NCBI GenBank assembly: GCA_965247015.1
Contig: CBDFGG010000006.1
Location: 186,001-250,000, forward strand
Source of the DNA: JAIXWP01 sp965247015
GTDB taxonomy: Bacteria > Bacteroidota > Bacteroidia > Flavobacteriales_D > Sanyastnellaceae
Length of the DNA: 64,000 nucleotides
Direction of reading: 5' to 3'
Positions 37,067-47,176 of this stretch are shown piece by piece. A program made the translations under genes and the position numbers. Numbering within the stretch: position 1 is the first letter of the stretch; each line of letters starts with the position of its first letter. A model generated the notes under the pieces. It saw only the letters and a program-made list of their open reading frames with translations, searched no databases and was not told the origin of the DNA.

Positions 37067-37096
37067 GCGGCCTGATGTTCAGGCCGCTTTTTTTTT
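37067..37096 (+). terminator. Intrinsic terminator of the five-gene operon
   Basis: GCGGCCTGA-TGT-TCAGGCCGC (37067-37087), a perfect 9-bp GC-rich stem with a 3-nt loop, followed by nine T residues (37088-37096). The next ATG (bestrophin) is only 13 bp downstream. Confidence 0.95.
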
Positions 37097-37109
37097 ACTA
37101 TTATTGAAT

Positions 37110-38120
37110 ATGCATTCAGGAAAAAATTTCAGTCTCTTTCAAGTGATCATGTGGACACGAAGAGACATCCTTTCTCTTCTCCTCATTTCAACGGTCCCAA
37201 CAGTGTTGTATGTATACACTGGGTGCGATTGGTTGGCCCTTCCCTGGCTTCCGATTGCATTGCTGGGTACTGCAGTGGCATTTGTGGTCGGATTCAAAAA
37301 TAACGCCTCATACGACCGCATGTGGGAAGCGCGCAAAGCTTGGGGTGGAATTGTCAATACAAGCAGAGCGTGGGGCATCATGGTTCATGATTTTATCCAT
37401 GGCGGCACATTCTCTGAAAATGAACTTCACCAGGAGAAATTGATTCTTATTCGCAGACATGTGGCTTGGATGACTGCCCTTCGATTTCAATTAAGAGAGG
37501 CTAAAAGTTGGGAGGCCGTTTACAAAAAACATAATGCCGAATACAGAGAAAAATATTTTAAGGTAGAAGAACATAATTCAAAGCTTGCTGATACTTTGAA
37601 AAATTATCTATCAGAAGAAGAGTTTGAAATGGTGATGAAAAAGGCAAACAAACCAGCGCAAATCATCGCCCTTCAATCACAACACCTTAGAAAACTTCAA
37701 AAAGAAAACTGTATCGATGATTTCCGACATATGGAATTGGAGAAAGTACTCGTAGAGCTTTTAAATCAGCAAGGTGTTTCTGAGAGAATCAAGAACTTCC
37801 CCTACCCTCGTCAATTTGCCACATTGAATTTATATTTCATTCGCATCTTCATCATTCTTGTTCCACTAGGTATGCTTCAAGAATTTCAAAAGTTAGGAGA
37901 AAATATGATTTGGTTATCCATTCCATTTAGTGCGTTGTCATCATGGATTTTTACGACGATGGAAAAAATTGGAGAGTCCACAGAATCACCTTTTGAAGGA
38001 AGCGCCAATGACGTGCCAATCACCGCCATGAGCCGAGCGATTGAAATTGATCTCCTTGAAATGTTTGATCAACGAGACATCCCAGAACCAAAAAAGTCAA
38101 TGAATGATATCTTGGTTTAA
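37110..38120 (+). CDS. Bestrophin-like anion channel (UPF0187)
   Basis: 336 residues from the ATG at 37110 (the frame opens at TTG 37104). N-terminal SGKNFSLFQVIMWTRRDIL, the GFKNNASYDRMWEARKAWG motif and NTSRAW belong to the bacterial bestrophin family; a second hydrophobic part lies near 240-285 and a C-terminal tail follows (PITAMSRAIEIDLLEM). Predicted homopentameric inner-membrane channel, anion or cation type not decidable. Its ATG follows a strong terminator by 13 bp, so its promoter is unclear. Confidence 0.92.
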   Translation: MHSGKNFSLFQVIMWTRRDILSLLLISTVPTVLYVYTGCDWLALPWLPIALLGTAVAFVVGFKNNASYDRMWEARKAWGGIVNTSRAWGIMVHDFIHGGTFSENELHQEKLILIRRHVAWMTALRFQLREAKSWEAVYKKHNAEYREKYFKVEEHNSKLADTLKNYLSEEEFEMVMKKANKPAQIIALQSQHLRKLQKENCIDDFRHMELEKVLVELLNQQGVSERIKNFPYPRQFATLNLYFIRIFIILVPLGMLQEFQKLGENMIWLSIPFSALSSWIFTTMEKIGESTESPFEGSANDVPITAMSRAIEIDLLEMFDQRDIPEPKKSMNDILV

Positions 38121-38128
38121 GAACGTCT

Positions 38129-38911
38129 TTATTCCTGCACTATAAAATTTACTGAACTGGAGGCCTCTGCTGAAAAATAGCCCAATGCGCCATTACTAAT
38201 ATTCGTAATAGGATTCGCAGGGGCTGCGGTCTGTTCTGAAACGTTTTGACTCAAAGCGAAAAAATAATCATAAGTCGCACGATCAATTGCGCGCAGCTCA
38301 ATATCTATGGTATCTCCAATGGCAACATCATTCTCACCATCTCCTAAAATTGAAGTATTGATTGTACCATCTGAAAACGTGTCGTCCTGAAGAAAAATCG
38401 ACTCGACTACTTCGCCATTGATCCACAACTTGAAGCGATAATTATTTGACTCTTCTGCTGGATCAAGAAAGACAACATTCGGGAAATATTGATCTGCAAA
38501 GAATTCTTCCACAAAATAATCAATGATACCTACCTCGGTAGGCATCGTGCTTGATGCTTCATAAGTATTGCCTTCTGCAATGACACTTAATTGATAGCTC
38601 GCCCCAGAATGCCCTATTAAATTATTGTTAGAATAGCGACCTGCGCTTTCTTCTACTAAATTATAGGTGGTCACTAAACCATTAAAAGTCTCCTCTACCA
38701 CCACGGTAGCGCCGCTTACAGTAGGATAAACGCTAGACTCATCAAATGGAATACTCTTAGTAAGTTTCACAAATGATTTTCCTTCTTGATTTGAAACAAT
38801 GCCTTCGATGACAATTTTTTGTTCCGCTTCGTTCAAATCAATATCAATTTCCTTTTCACAACTGATTAGTGAAATAGAAAATATGGAGATTAAAAAGAAT
38901 ATTTTTCTCAT
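38129..38911 (-). CDS. DUF4249 lipoprotein, partner of the TonB receptor
   Basis: 260 residues with a lipobox (LISC, Cys18) and the DUF4249 start (EKEIDIDLNEAEQKIVIEGIV). Rest is strand-rich with Ig-like segments (PTVSGATVVVEETFNG, GASYQLSVIAEGNTY). It starts 1 bp after the stop of the TonB-dependent receptor, the usual pair in Bacteroidota. DUF4249 proteins are thought to sit at the outer membrane beside the receptor, SusD-like; the cargo is unknown. Confidence 0.9.
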   Translation of the reverse strand: MRKIFFLISIFSISLISCEKEIDIDLNEAEQKIVIEGIVSNQEGKSFVKLTKSIPFDESSVYPTVSGATVVVEETFNGLVTTYNLVEESAGRYSNNNLIGHSGASYQLSVIAEGNTYEASSTMPTEVGIIDYFVEEFFADQYFPNVVFLDPAEESNNYRFKLWINGEVVESIFLQDDTFSDGTINTSILGDGENDVAIGDTIDIELRAIDRATYDYFFALSQNVSEQTAAPANPITNISNGALGYFSAEASSSVNFIVQE

Positions 38912-38912
38912 T

Positions 38913-41243
38913 TTACTTGAATAAAAAATTATATGTCACTGAAGGAACCCATCTGAATAAAGTGGTTTGATATGCTGATGTTCTTGTTGGATCATCATCA
39001 TTATCTCTAAAGCTTATGAAATAGGCATTCTCTCTTCCGTACGCATTGTAAAGTGAGAAATTCCAGTTGCTCTCAAAGTTTTCTTTTTTCTTATTATAAA
39101 GCGTTACGGAAAGATCAAGTCGATGATATGCCGGCATACGATATCCATTGCGCTCGGTGTACACCAAATAATTTTGTCCATCAATAGAATACTTGCCACT
39201 AGGAAAAGTAACAGCATTACCAGTATAATAGATCCAACTCGCACTCATACTTACTCGTTCACTCAAATCATAGACTCCTACAACGGTTAGCTCATGTGTT
39301 CTATCTTGTCTTGCCACATACCACTCGTTGTTATTGATTCCGTCAATTTGTTTTTCTGTGCGACTAAGGGTATAGCCTATCCATCCTGTCAATTTACCCT
39401 TCTTCTTTTTAATCAGAAATTCTGCTCCATATGCTCTACCTTGGCCATATAGCAATTCTCCCTCCACCAATTCATTTGCTTGTGTTGAAGCACCATCCCG
39501 ATAGTCAATCTGATTTTGCATGTCCTTGTAATAGGTTTCAATGCTAATTTCAAATTGATTATTTCTGATATTTTTAAATACTCCTAATCCCACTTGATCC
39601 GCTATTTGAGGCTTCACATTTTGACTACTTGGAATCCATAAATCCGTTGGATTACTTGCTGTGGAATTTGAAATCAAATGAAGGAACTGTGAACTTCTTG
39701 TATAACCCGCTTTAATCGATGTTGATTCATTGACCACATAACTCATAGAAAGTCGAGGTTCGGGCACAACATATGTTTTCACAATATCGTTTCGATTGTA
39801 AAATAGCGTATCAGTTATATCCCCTTCAGGACTGTAATTATAAAACTCGCCATCTCCACCTAAAAGATTAAATGTGCTCAATCTCACCCCATAACTAAGA
39901 TTAATATTTTGTGTAAGTTTTGATTCACCGGCAACAAACGCAGCGTTTTCCAAAGCATACTTCTTTTGAAAATCACCGCTATCATCGATGCCTGAAGAGT
40001 CATTCGCATCAATTTCACCTGGAGTTATGGTGTGGTGTACAAGGTTGAAACCTGCCTTAAAGGAATGCTTCGGAGAAGCAAAGAATTGCCATTCTTGCTT
40101 TAAATTGAAATCTCTGATTCGCGATAAAATGTCAAGATCCAAAGTTGATGTGCTTAGTCCGATATTATAGCTGTAATTACTATAAATGAATGATGTATTT
40201 GAAAACCACTTTTCATTAATGATATGATTCCATCTCAATGTAGCAGTTGTATTACCCCAATCGAGACCGAAGGTCTCAGCAATTCCTAGTTTATCTCTTC
40301 CGTCGTATGCGGAAAGATAAACTCTGTTCTTATCATTTAATTGATAGTTTGCCTTTAAGTTTAGATCGTAGAAATAAAGTTGAGAACTATTCAAGTCTTC
40401 ATTATTTGAAGCCCTTAAGAATACGTCCGCATAGGTTCGACGTCCCGTAAGCAATATCGAACCTTTGTTTTTCTTGATAGGGCCTTCCACATTTAATCTA
40501 GACGAGATAAGACCTATGCCTCCGCCTACTTTCCATTGTTGAGCGTTTCCATCATTCATTTTAATATCCAGTACCGAGGAAATACGACCGCCATATTGCG
40601 CTGGCATGGTTCCTTTATACAGCACAGCATCTTTAATAGCGTCTGAATTAAAGGTGGAGAAAAATCCAAGTAAGTGTGATGCATTATACACCAATGCTTC
40701 ATCCAACAAAATAAGATTCTGATCTGCTGTACCACCTCTAACGAAGTAACCACTGTTTCCTTCTCCTGCAGACTTTACACCTGGCATCAATTGAATAGAC
40801 TTTAAAATATCTTTTTCTCCAAATAGAACGGGTAGTCTATTTACTTCTTGAATGTCTAATTTCTCCATGCCCATCTGGGACTTTGTCACATTATCATTCT
40901 CTTTGGTAGCTGTAATTTCTATTTCTTTTAATTCTGAAAGCGCACTTTCAAGATTTACATTGAGCACCTGATTTTTATCTAATACTACCTTCAAAGAGAT
41001 TACTTGGTATCCAGGGTAACGAACCACCAGCGTATAGCTTCCTTTCGGCAAGGTCAAGGAGTAAAATCCATAGTCATTCGTTAATACTCCAGTTCCTGGA
41101 ATCTCAGTCACCGCGATTGGTGCGCCTAGCATAGTTTCACCAGATGAAGCGTCTTTCACAACTCCACTGACAGTAAACTTGTCTTGAGAGAGCAGCATCG
41201 CTGGTGTCATCAAAATAATAAAGAACAAGAAAAATCTATTCAT
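38913..41243 (-). CDS. TonB-dependent receptor with carboxypeptidase-regulatory-like domain
   Basis: About 776 residues from the ATG at 41243, which gives the signal peptide MNRFFLFFIILMTPAMLLSQ; upstream ATGs at 41255 and 41270 are less good. A CarboxypepD_reg-like module (VSGVVKDASSGETMLGAPIA) is followed by a plug domain (GVKSAGEGNSGYFVRGGTADQN) and a 22-stranded-type barrel ending WVPSVTYNFLFK. Outer-membrane active uptake with TonB; no substrate-specific neighbours. Two codons short of overlapping DUF4249. Confidence 0.92.
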   Translation of the reverse strand: MNRFFLFFIILMTPAMLLSQDKFTVSGVVKDASSGETMLGAPIAVTEIPGTGVLTNDYGFYSLTLPKGSYTLVVRYPGYQVISLKVVLDKNQVLNVNLESALSELKEIEITATKENDNVTKSQMGMEKLDIQEVNRLPVLFGEKDILKSIQLMPGVKSAGEGNSGYFVRGGTADQNLILLDEALVYNASHLLGFFSTFNSDAIKDAVLYKGTMPAQYGGRISSVLDIKMNDGNAQQWKVGGGIGLISSRLNVEGPIKKNKGSILLTGRRTYADVFLRASNNEDLNSSQLYFYDLNLKANYQLNDKNRVYLSAYDGRDKLGIAETFGLDWGNTTATLRWNHIINEKWFSNTSFIYSNYSYNIGLSTSTLDLDILSRIRDFNLKQEWQFFASPKHSFKAGFNLVHHTITPGEIDANDSSGIDDSGDFQKKYALENAAFVAGESKLTQNINLSYGVRLSTFNLLGGDGEFYNYSPEGDITDTLFYNRNDIVKTYVVPEPRLSMSYVVNESTSIKAGYTRSSQFLHLISNSTASNPTDLWIPSSQNVKPQIADQVGLGVFKNIRNNQFEISIETYYKDMQNQIDYRDGASTQANELVEGELLYGQGRAYGAEFLIKKKKGKLTGWIGYTLSRTEKQIDGINNNEWYVARQDRTHELTVVGVYDLSERVSMSASWIYYTGNAVTFPSGKYSIDGQNYLVYTERNGYRMPAYHRLDLSVTLYNKKKENFESNWNFSLYNAYGRENAYFISFRDNDDDPTRTSAYQTTLFRWVPSVTYNFLFK

Positions 41244-41470
41244 TGTAATAATCATTAATGGCGGATTCATCGGTCCTTCTAGGATTCAACATTTAATTTT
41301 AACCTCTACATATACTAGTAACTACCAACTATATACTTACATGTCTCCTAAAAGGGAAAGTTCATCAACTTTCAAGACCGATGATCCGGAGCAAAGATGA
41401 AATGGTTACAGGTACAGAAATCGAAATTGTAGATGAGTGGTCAAAATGTGCAGATGAGTTGTCAAAAACA

Positions 41471-41502
41471 AAAAAGGCCTTCGTTTCCGAAGGCCTTTTT
41501 TT
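41471..41502 (-). terminator. Intrinsic terminator of the acidic giant protein gene
   Basis: Stem AAAAAGGCCTTCG (41471-41483) pairs with CGAAGGCCTTTTT (41488-41500) over a 4-nt loop, with T tracts on both strands, so it can act in both directions. It lies 12 bp past the stop of the leftward 1797-residue gene. Confidence 0.9.
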
Positions 41503-41514
41503 CCAATTCAACAA

Positions 41515-44500
41515 TTATCGCAACATCAATGCTGGTTGCATGATGGTGTGATTCTCCGTGGTTAGCTTGAAGAAATACATCGCATTCTCCACACTCGGTG
41601 CTTTCACTGTCACCTCGTATGTCTTATCCCCTTCAGCAAATCCGTTATATACATTTCTAATCATTTGACCAGATGCGTCATATAAATCAATCATAACATC
41701 ATTAGTGCTTGGCACTGTAAATTTCAGAGTGAAATTTTGATCAACAGTGTGGTTAACTTTTAATGTTGGTTGTTCTACTACAATGCTTTGACTTGCTACA
41801 GTCGCTGCATTTACATAAATCATTTGTATATGCGATTGAGTATTACCTGCGCAGTCCACAGCAGTCCATGTGCGTTCAATAATTTGTTCTTCACAGCAAT
41901 TGTTCTCCGCAAAGAAGTCGCCATGTCCGCTTACGGTAGTTCCATTTACTGTTCCATTGTAATAAATCCAACCACTCATTCCATATTCAGTATTTCTATT
42001 ATTTGCAGCAACACCTACTTGGAAGCCATAGTAATAAGTTAACGGCGCATGTGTGATTTGTAGAACAGAGCCTGCAAGTGTTCCGGCACCGATCAATTGT
42101 GAACTTGGGTCTAATTCATAGTAATCCCAATTCAAATAATTGTCACCAGCAATATTGAAATCATCTTTGTAGCTTCTTCCTTGAGCACTCCACTCCGTCC
42201 AGTTTTTCTTATTGTTCAAATGGAAATCAATAATCCATCTTTGATCTGGATTGGTCGAATTTTGAACTTCTCCAGTAATATGAGCAGTTCCAAGCGCTTC
42301 ATTGATAGTCAATGCTCCATTGTTTGGGGTGAAAATATAATTCACACTCAACCCTTGAATGCCAGGAAGCCACAACGCCATATCTCCAAAGAAAGCCTCA
42401 GCTGTAGTGAGAACACATGTTGAAGTTTCAGTATTTACCGATTGAACACTCTCTTCAAAAATCACGGCAACAGCCCCTTGGCAGGCATCATCAGCAGTGA
42501 GAATGGCAGCCTCTGGAATATTCTCACATGTCACATATAAATCTTGTGGAAAATCCGAAAGTATAGGTGCTGTCGTATCAAGCTTTTCAATGATTTGAAT
42601 GGCTGAAACTTCATTGCCACATAAGTCAGTTGCTGTATAAACTCTTGTTAAGATTTCTGAGCAATCGATGACTTCTACTGTCTCATTTATTTCTACTTCT
42701 AACAAACCTGCGCAATCATCTTCAGCAGTTACATCATACAATGGCCATTCTTCGCCACAATTGATGATTGTATTGCCTGGAACATTATTCAGAATAGGTG
42801 CGACATCATCAAGTACTTGGATATTCTGTACAAAGGTTCCTGTGTTACCACAAGCATCTACTGCACTATATGTTCTACGAACGATATAAGGACAACCTCC
42901 TGTCAATACTTGCTCTGTCATTGAAATAGCAACAGCGCTGCAATTATCCACGGCATTCACTTCTATAGGAGCAGGAATATTTCCGCAGCTTACAGTTACT
43001 TCAGCTGGAGGCGTTCTAGTAAACCATGGTGCTACAGTGTCACTAATGTTTATGCGCTGCGTTGCTGTTGACGAGTTGCCGCAAGCATCAGTAGCCACCC
43101 AATTTCTATGAAGTATACTTCCACACGATGTAGACTCTTCGAACTCATAATAGAATGATTCAAGAATTTCTGTGCAATTGTCAGATGCCGTTGGATTGGC
43201 TAACTCTGGAAGAACATCAGAACAATTAATAGTCACATCTGCTGGCACTCCAGTCCATGAAGGAGCGATATTATCATTTACATAAATATTCTGAGTTGCC
43301 AAACGCTCATTACCACAAGCATCCACTGCTCTCCAGACACGCGTCACTTGAAATCCACATCCTTCACCAGTGGTGGTTTCTGTAAAAGTAACATCCACTT
43401 GACCAGAGCAATTATCATTTGCTGTGACCGTTGGAACAACTGGTAATTCAGGACATGATAGTGTAACACTTGGTGGAACACCTACGAGCACAGGTGCAAC
43501 ATTATCTGCAATGGTCACCACTTGTGTAGCTATAGCCATATTTCCACATGCATCATAAGCTCTCCATGTTCTTGTGATGATTTGCTGACAAGGAGTTCCT
43601 GAAATTTCTACTGTAAGAATCGGTACAATTCCATTCGTGCAATTGTCCACTACCACAGGATTCTGTGGAGCTGGGGGATTGCCACAAGCCAAACTGAAAG
43701 AAGCAGGAACGAATGTGAATACCGGTGCTTGGTTGTCTACAACGTGAATCAATTGTTGCACTTGGCTCACATTACCACATGCATCAGAAGCAGTCCAGGT
43801 TCTTTGAATGTCATAAGCGCATCCCGTACCAATGGTCTCATCTACAAAATTTGTTTCCACGAAACCGCAAGCATCGATTGCTTCAATCGTAAGGTTGGGT
43901 AACTGATTGCAAGATAAAGTAACCTCACTAACAGGAGTAATTATAGGAGCAGCGTCATCTACTAGCTCAATGATTTGTTCATGAATGGTAGTATTACCAC
44001 AATCGTCAAACGCGCTCCAGATGCGAGTAATAATTACACTACATCCCACATTCTCTGTTGACTCAGAAAAATAAACTTGAATATTTGTAGAGCAATTATC
44101 AGTGGCTGTAATAATTGGAATTTCAATATTCTCACCACAGACTCCCATATAATTCTCTGGATAGATACTAAGCACAGGATTCACATCATCAATGAATGTA
44201 AGCACTTGAGTTGCTAAAGAAACATTGCCGCAAACATCCGTTGCTGTAAATGTTCTGATGATTTGTTGGCATGCACCATTGCTCGATTGATATTGATCTG
44301 TAAAAGTGACAAATGCTTGTCCACAATTATCCGTTGCAGAAGCATTAACAATAGGAGTTTCGCTTCCACAATACAATGTCACATCTTCAGGGATGTATGT
44401 GAATACGGGCGATGTGTCATCTGATATTTGAATGACTTGTGTGAATGTTTCACTATTCCCGCAAGCATCTATAGCGGTCCAAGTGCGAATGATTGTTTGA

Positions 44501-46908
44501 TTGCAAGCATTGCCTTGAGATTCTTCTGTATATTCAATTTCCACATCGCTACAATTATCTGTGATCACAGGTTCATCGCTCGGAATTTCACTACCACACG
44601 GCAGAGCCACAAATAATTCAAGGCCACTAATACTTGGTGCTTGATTATCTACAACAGTAATATACTGCGTAAATGTTGAGATGTTTCCGCAAGCATCAAC
44701 GGCTGTATAAACTCGCTCAATGGTTGGCAGACATCCACCACTAAATTCACTCTCCGTGAATGTAATATTCACACCACTGCTGGAACAGTTATCAGTTGCA
44801 GTGATGGGAGTAATTTCCTGATCACATGAAATGGTAACCTGAATTGGTGCATCATCAAATACCGGAGCAGTCGTATCTTCAAATATGATTGTAGCAATCT
44901 GAGTGGTGCTATTTCCACATGCATCTGTTGCTATAATAGTGTAATAATCTACGCTGGCACAGTCGCTTGTTCCATTAGGAAGACTGCCTACAGTTTCATT
45001 CAATTCAGGACATTCTACAAATCCATTATTGATGGAACCATCCACATAATTTTCATTGATGGATGATAGTACTTGATTAATTTGAGAAAAGCTGAAGTTC
45101 GTATAGCATCCTCCTATGACTTCATTCGCGATCGTAACGATTTGTGATACTGTGTATCCTTGAAAATCTCCTGAAACAATTACTAAATCTCCCAACCAAG
45201 CATCAGAAGAACCAAATGAAGGGAAAGTTAAATCGAATTGAAGCGAAATAGTGAGCGCTACTAATTGTCCTGCAAGAACATTACTGTAGGTTCCACCTGG
45301 GTTCACCAAACTTCCGTTTGGAAGTGCACTTGGAGTTGATCCGCTGGGTAAAAACGCAGTGACTGCGCTTGCTGAATTTAAAACGAGCGTATTCTCACAG
45401 CCGATAGTTAAACCTGAAGGAAAAGCAGTTGCAAAGTTGGCATGCAAGTATGCGCCAGGATTATTGCCATTTGGATTTGAGCCCCAACCTCCTTGTGTCT
45501 GCGTTCTGAAACCATCAATATTACAATCTGTTGGGTTGTTTGGATTTGAAATTTCTGTCGTTGTTATAACCACATCAGTACTGCAATCTGTCCATTGAAT
45601 ATTAAATGAAGATGCGTCTTCACAATTATTCGATATGATATTTTCTACACTGAGAATTGGCGAAATATTGTCTTCAATTGTAATCGATTGTACGCATATT
45701 AAATTAAGATTATTGCAATCAATAAACTGCCAAGTTCTATTGATTATCAGGGGACAACTTGGGGATACAATTTGGTCTGTATAACCTATCAATGTATATC
45801 CTCCATTGAAAATAGGAGCGCCTGTATTGGAGGGATCTATTGACTGTCCGCATTCTCCAAAGAAGTCAGCGGGACATTGGTATCCGAGGCATCCGATAGG
45901 TTCCCCACCACCATCGCCATTGTCATCACCCCCATTATTGCCATCACCATCGCTATCATCACCATTGTCATCAGTTGCATCATCGTCTTCTTCCTCGTCG
46001 TTTTCTTCGCCATTTCCGTCATCATCATTGTCTCCTTCATCATCTCCTCCACCATTCTCTCCATCTCCGTCATTGTCATCTTCCTCTTGGTCATCGTTGT
46101 CGCCATCATTATTCTCTTCATCGTCTTCTGATTCGTCTCCATTTTCCCCTCCGTTGTTATCATCATTATCTATATCATCATCTTCTTCTCCGTCATCATC
46201 TCCGTCATCATCTCCGTCATCATCTCCATCGTCGTCTCCATCGTCATTGTCATCATCGTCGTGATCATTGCCACCAGAACAATTGCCGCCGTTGTCGTTA
46301 TCATCATCATCTTCTTCTCCGTCATCATCTCCGTCGTCATCTCCATCGTCGTCATTGTCATCATCATCGTGATCATTGCCACCAGAACAATTGCCGCCGT
46401 TGCCATTATCATCGTCATCATCCTCGCCGTCATCATCTCCATCGTTGTCATTGTCATCATCATCGTGATCATTGCCACCAGAACAATTGCCGCCGTTGTC
46501 GTTGTCATCATCATCTTCTTCTCCGTCATCATCTCCATCGTCGTCTCCATCGTCATCATCCTCGCCGTCATCATCTCCATCGTCATCATTGTCATCATCG
46601 TCGTGATCATTGCCACCAGAACAATTGCCGCCGTTGCCATTATCATTATGATTGTTTCCTGAAGAGCAGTTGCCTCCATTCCAGCCCCAATTCCAGGGAT
46701 TACCCCCGTTGTCATCCTCATCATCATTTCCACATTGACCAGAACGCAGCGAATTGTTGCTCGAGTCTCGCTCAGCAGAAAGAATTGACAATTCCCTTCT
46801 CAGAAAAGATCCTGGAAAAGCATTATTGTTAGTACTTGTTGTTTGGGCAGAGCTTTCGATACTGAGGGAGGTCAGTACGAGAAAAAAGAAAAAGTAAATT
46901 TTACTCAT
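41515..46908 (-). CDS. Acidic, HYR-repeat surface protein with T9SS type A tail
   Basis: 1797 residues. Signal peptide to about residue 22. Residues ~55-340 are an acidic low-complexity region, mostly Asp, Glu, Asn and Gly, with four copies of GGNCSGGNDHDDDDN. After a jelly-roll-like part come HYR-like repeats of ~75 residues, each with a DNC or DAC core and ending RTWTAxDACGNxxTxTQ and D(N/D)xAPxF: about ten contiguous units, then a twelfth interrupted by a ~170-residue insertion. The end (LYDASGQMIRNVYNGFAEGD ... MYFFKLTTENHTI) is a T9SS type A sorting domain. Expected as a long cell-surface or secreted adhesin; the acidic run may bind Ca2+. A terminator follows. It is not in an operon. Confidence 0.88.
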   Translation of the reverse strand: MSKIYFFFFLVLTSLSIESSAQTTSTNNNAFPGSFLRRELSILSAERDSSNNSLRSGQCGNDDEDDNGGNPWNWGWNGGNCSSGNNHNDNGNGGNCSGGNDHDDDDNDDDGDDDGEDDDDGDDDGDDDGEEDDDDNDNGGNCSGGNDHDDDDNDNDGDDDGEDDDDDNGNGGNCSGGNDHDDDDNDDDGDDDGDDDGEEDDDDNDNGGNCSGGNDHDDDDNDDGDDDGDDDGDDDGDDDGEEDDDIDNDDNNGGENGDESEDDEENNDGDNDDQEEDDNDGDGENGGGDDEGDNDDDGNGEENDEEEDDDATDDNGDDSDGDGNNGGDDNGDGGGEPIGCLGYQCPADFFGECGQSIDPSNTGAPIFNGGYTLIGYTDQIVSPSCPLIINRTWQFIDCNNLNLICVQSITIEDNISPILSVENIISNNCEDASSFNIQWTDCSTDVVITTTEISNPNNPTDCNIDGFRTQTQGGWGSNPNGNNPGAYLHANFATAFPSGLTIGCENTLVLNSASAVTAFLPSGSTPSALPNGSLVNPGGTYSNVLAGQLVALTISLQFDLTFPSFGSSDAWLGDLVIVSGDFQGYTVSQIVTIANEVIGGCYTNFSFSQINQVLSSINENYVDGSINNGFVECPELNETVGSLPNGTSDCASVDYYTIIATDACGNSTTQIATIIFEDTTAPVFDDAPIQVTISCDQEITPITATDNCSSSGVNITFTESEFSGGCLPTIERVYTAVDACGNISTFTQYITVVDNQAPSISGLELFVALPCGSEIPSDEPVITDNCSDVEIEYTEESQGNACNQTIIRTWTAIDACGNSETFTQVIQISDDTSPVFTYIPEDVTLYCGSETPIVNASATDNCGQAFVTFTDQYQSSNGACQQIIRTFTATDVCGNVSLATQVLTFIDDVNPVLSIYPENYMGVCGENIEIPIITATDNCSTNIQVYFSESTENVGCSVIITRIWSAFDDCGNTTIHEQIIELVDDAAPIITPVSEVTLSCNQLPNLTIEAIDACGFVETNFVDETIGTGCAYDIQRTWTASDACGNVSQVQQLIHVVDNQAPVFTFVPASFSLACGNPPAPQNPVVVDNCTNGIVPILTVEISGTPCQQIITRTWRAYDACGNMAIATQVVTIADNVAPVLVGVPPSVTLSCPELPVVPTVTANDNCSGQVDVTFTETTTGEGCGFQVTRVWRAVDACGNERLATQNIYVNDNIAPSWTGVPADVTINCSDVLPELANPTASDNCTEILESFYYEFEESTSCGSILHRNWVATDACGNSSTATQRINISDTVAPWFTRTPPAEVTVSCGNIPAPIEVNAVDNCSAVAISMTEQVLTGGCPYIVRRTYSAVDACGNTGTFVQNIQVLDDVAPILNNVPGNTIINCGEEWPLYDVTAEDDCAGLLEVEINETVEVIDCSEILTRVYTATDLCGNEVSAIQIIEKLDTTAPILSDFPQDLYVTCENIPEAAILTADDACQGAVAVIFEESVQSVNTETSTCVLTTAEAFFGDMALWLPGIQGLSVNYIFTPNNGALTINEALGTAHITGEVQNSTNPDQRWIIDFHLNNKKNWTEWSAQGRSYKDDFNIAGDNYLNWDYYELDPSSQLIGAGTLAGSVLQITHAPLTYYYGFQVGVAANNRNTEYGMSGWIYYNGTVNGTTVSGHGDFFAENNCCEEQIIERTWTAVDCAGNTQSHIQMIYVNAATVASQSIVVEQPTLKVNHTVDQNFTLKFTVPSTNDVMIDLYDASGQMIRNVYNGFAEGDKTYEVTVKAPSVENAMYFFKLTTENHTIMQPALMLR
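45940..46640 (-). repeat. Acidic tandem repeat region (DDDG / GGNCSGGNDH)
   Basis: DNA of tcatcatct-type trinucleotide and hexanucleotide units. The ccaccagaacaattgccgcc motif (encoding GGNCSGG) starts at 46271, 46379, 46475 and 46613, spacings 108, 96 and 138 bp, all multiples of 3. Differences of 12 and 30-42 bp fit expansion and contraction in steps of 6 bp. Frames on the plus strand here are His-rich shadows. Confidence 0.85.
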
Positions 46909-47176
46909 GGCACAGGTTTTTTGGTTTCCATTCTTACTAGAAGAGGGAATTAGACAAACCTTAATGCAATCATTTATGGTAAAGGGTAGGGATAGATCTA
47001 GAACGGGATGGGTATTTCTATGGTTTCAAAATGGCTCTCGATTTCGGCACAAACCTAAATAAGCAAGACCAAGACGTTTTTTTTCGTTATAAAAATGCTA
47101 AAATTCGACTTTTCACATTCCATTAAGACTTGTACATTGATCATGGCTTAAATTCGTCCCAACTATAAAATCAATT

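Noticed and set aside
45975..46832. His-rich 285-residue ORF on the plus strand, and other plus-strand ORFs over 45-46.8 kb
   Set aside because: They are antisense readings of the Asp-codon repeats of the acidic giant protein; composition is a by-product of GAT/GAC repeats.
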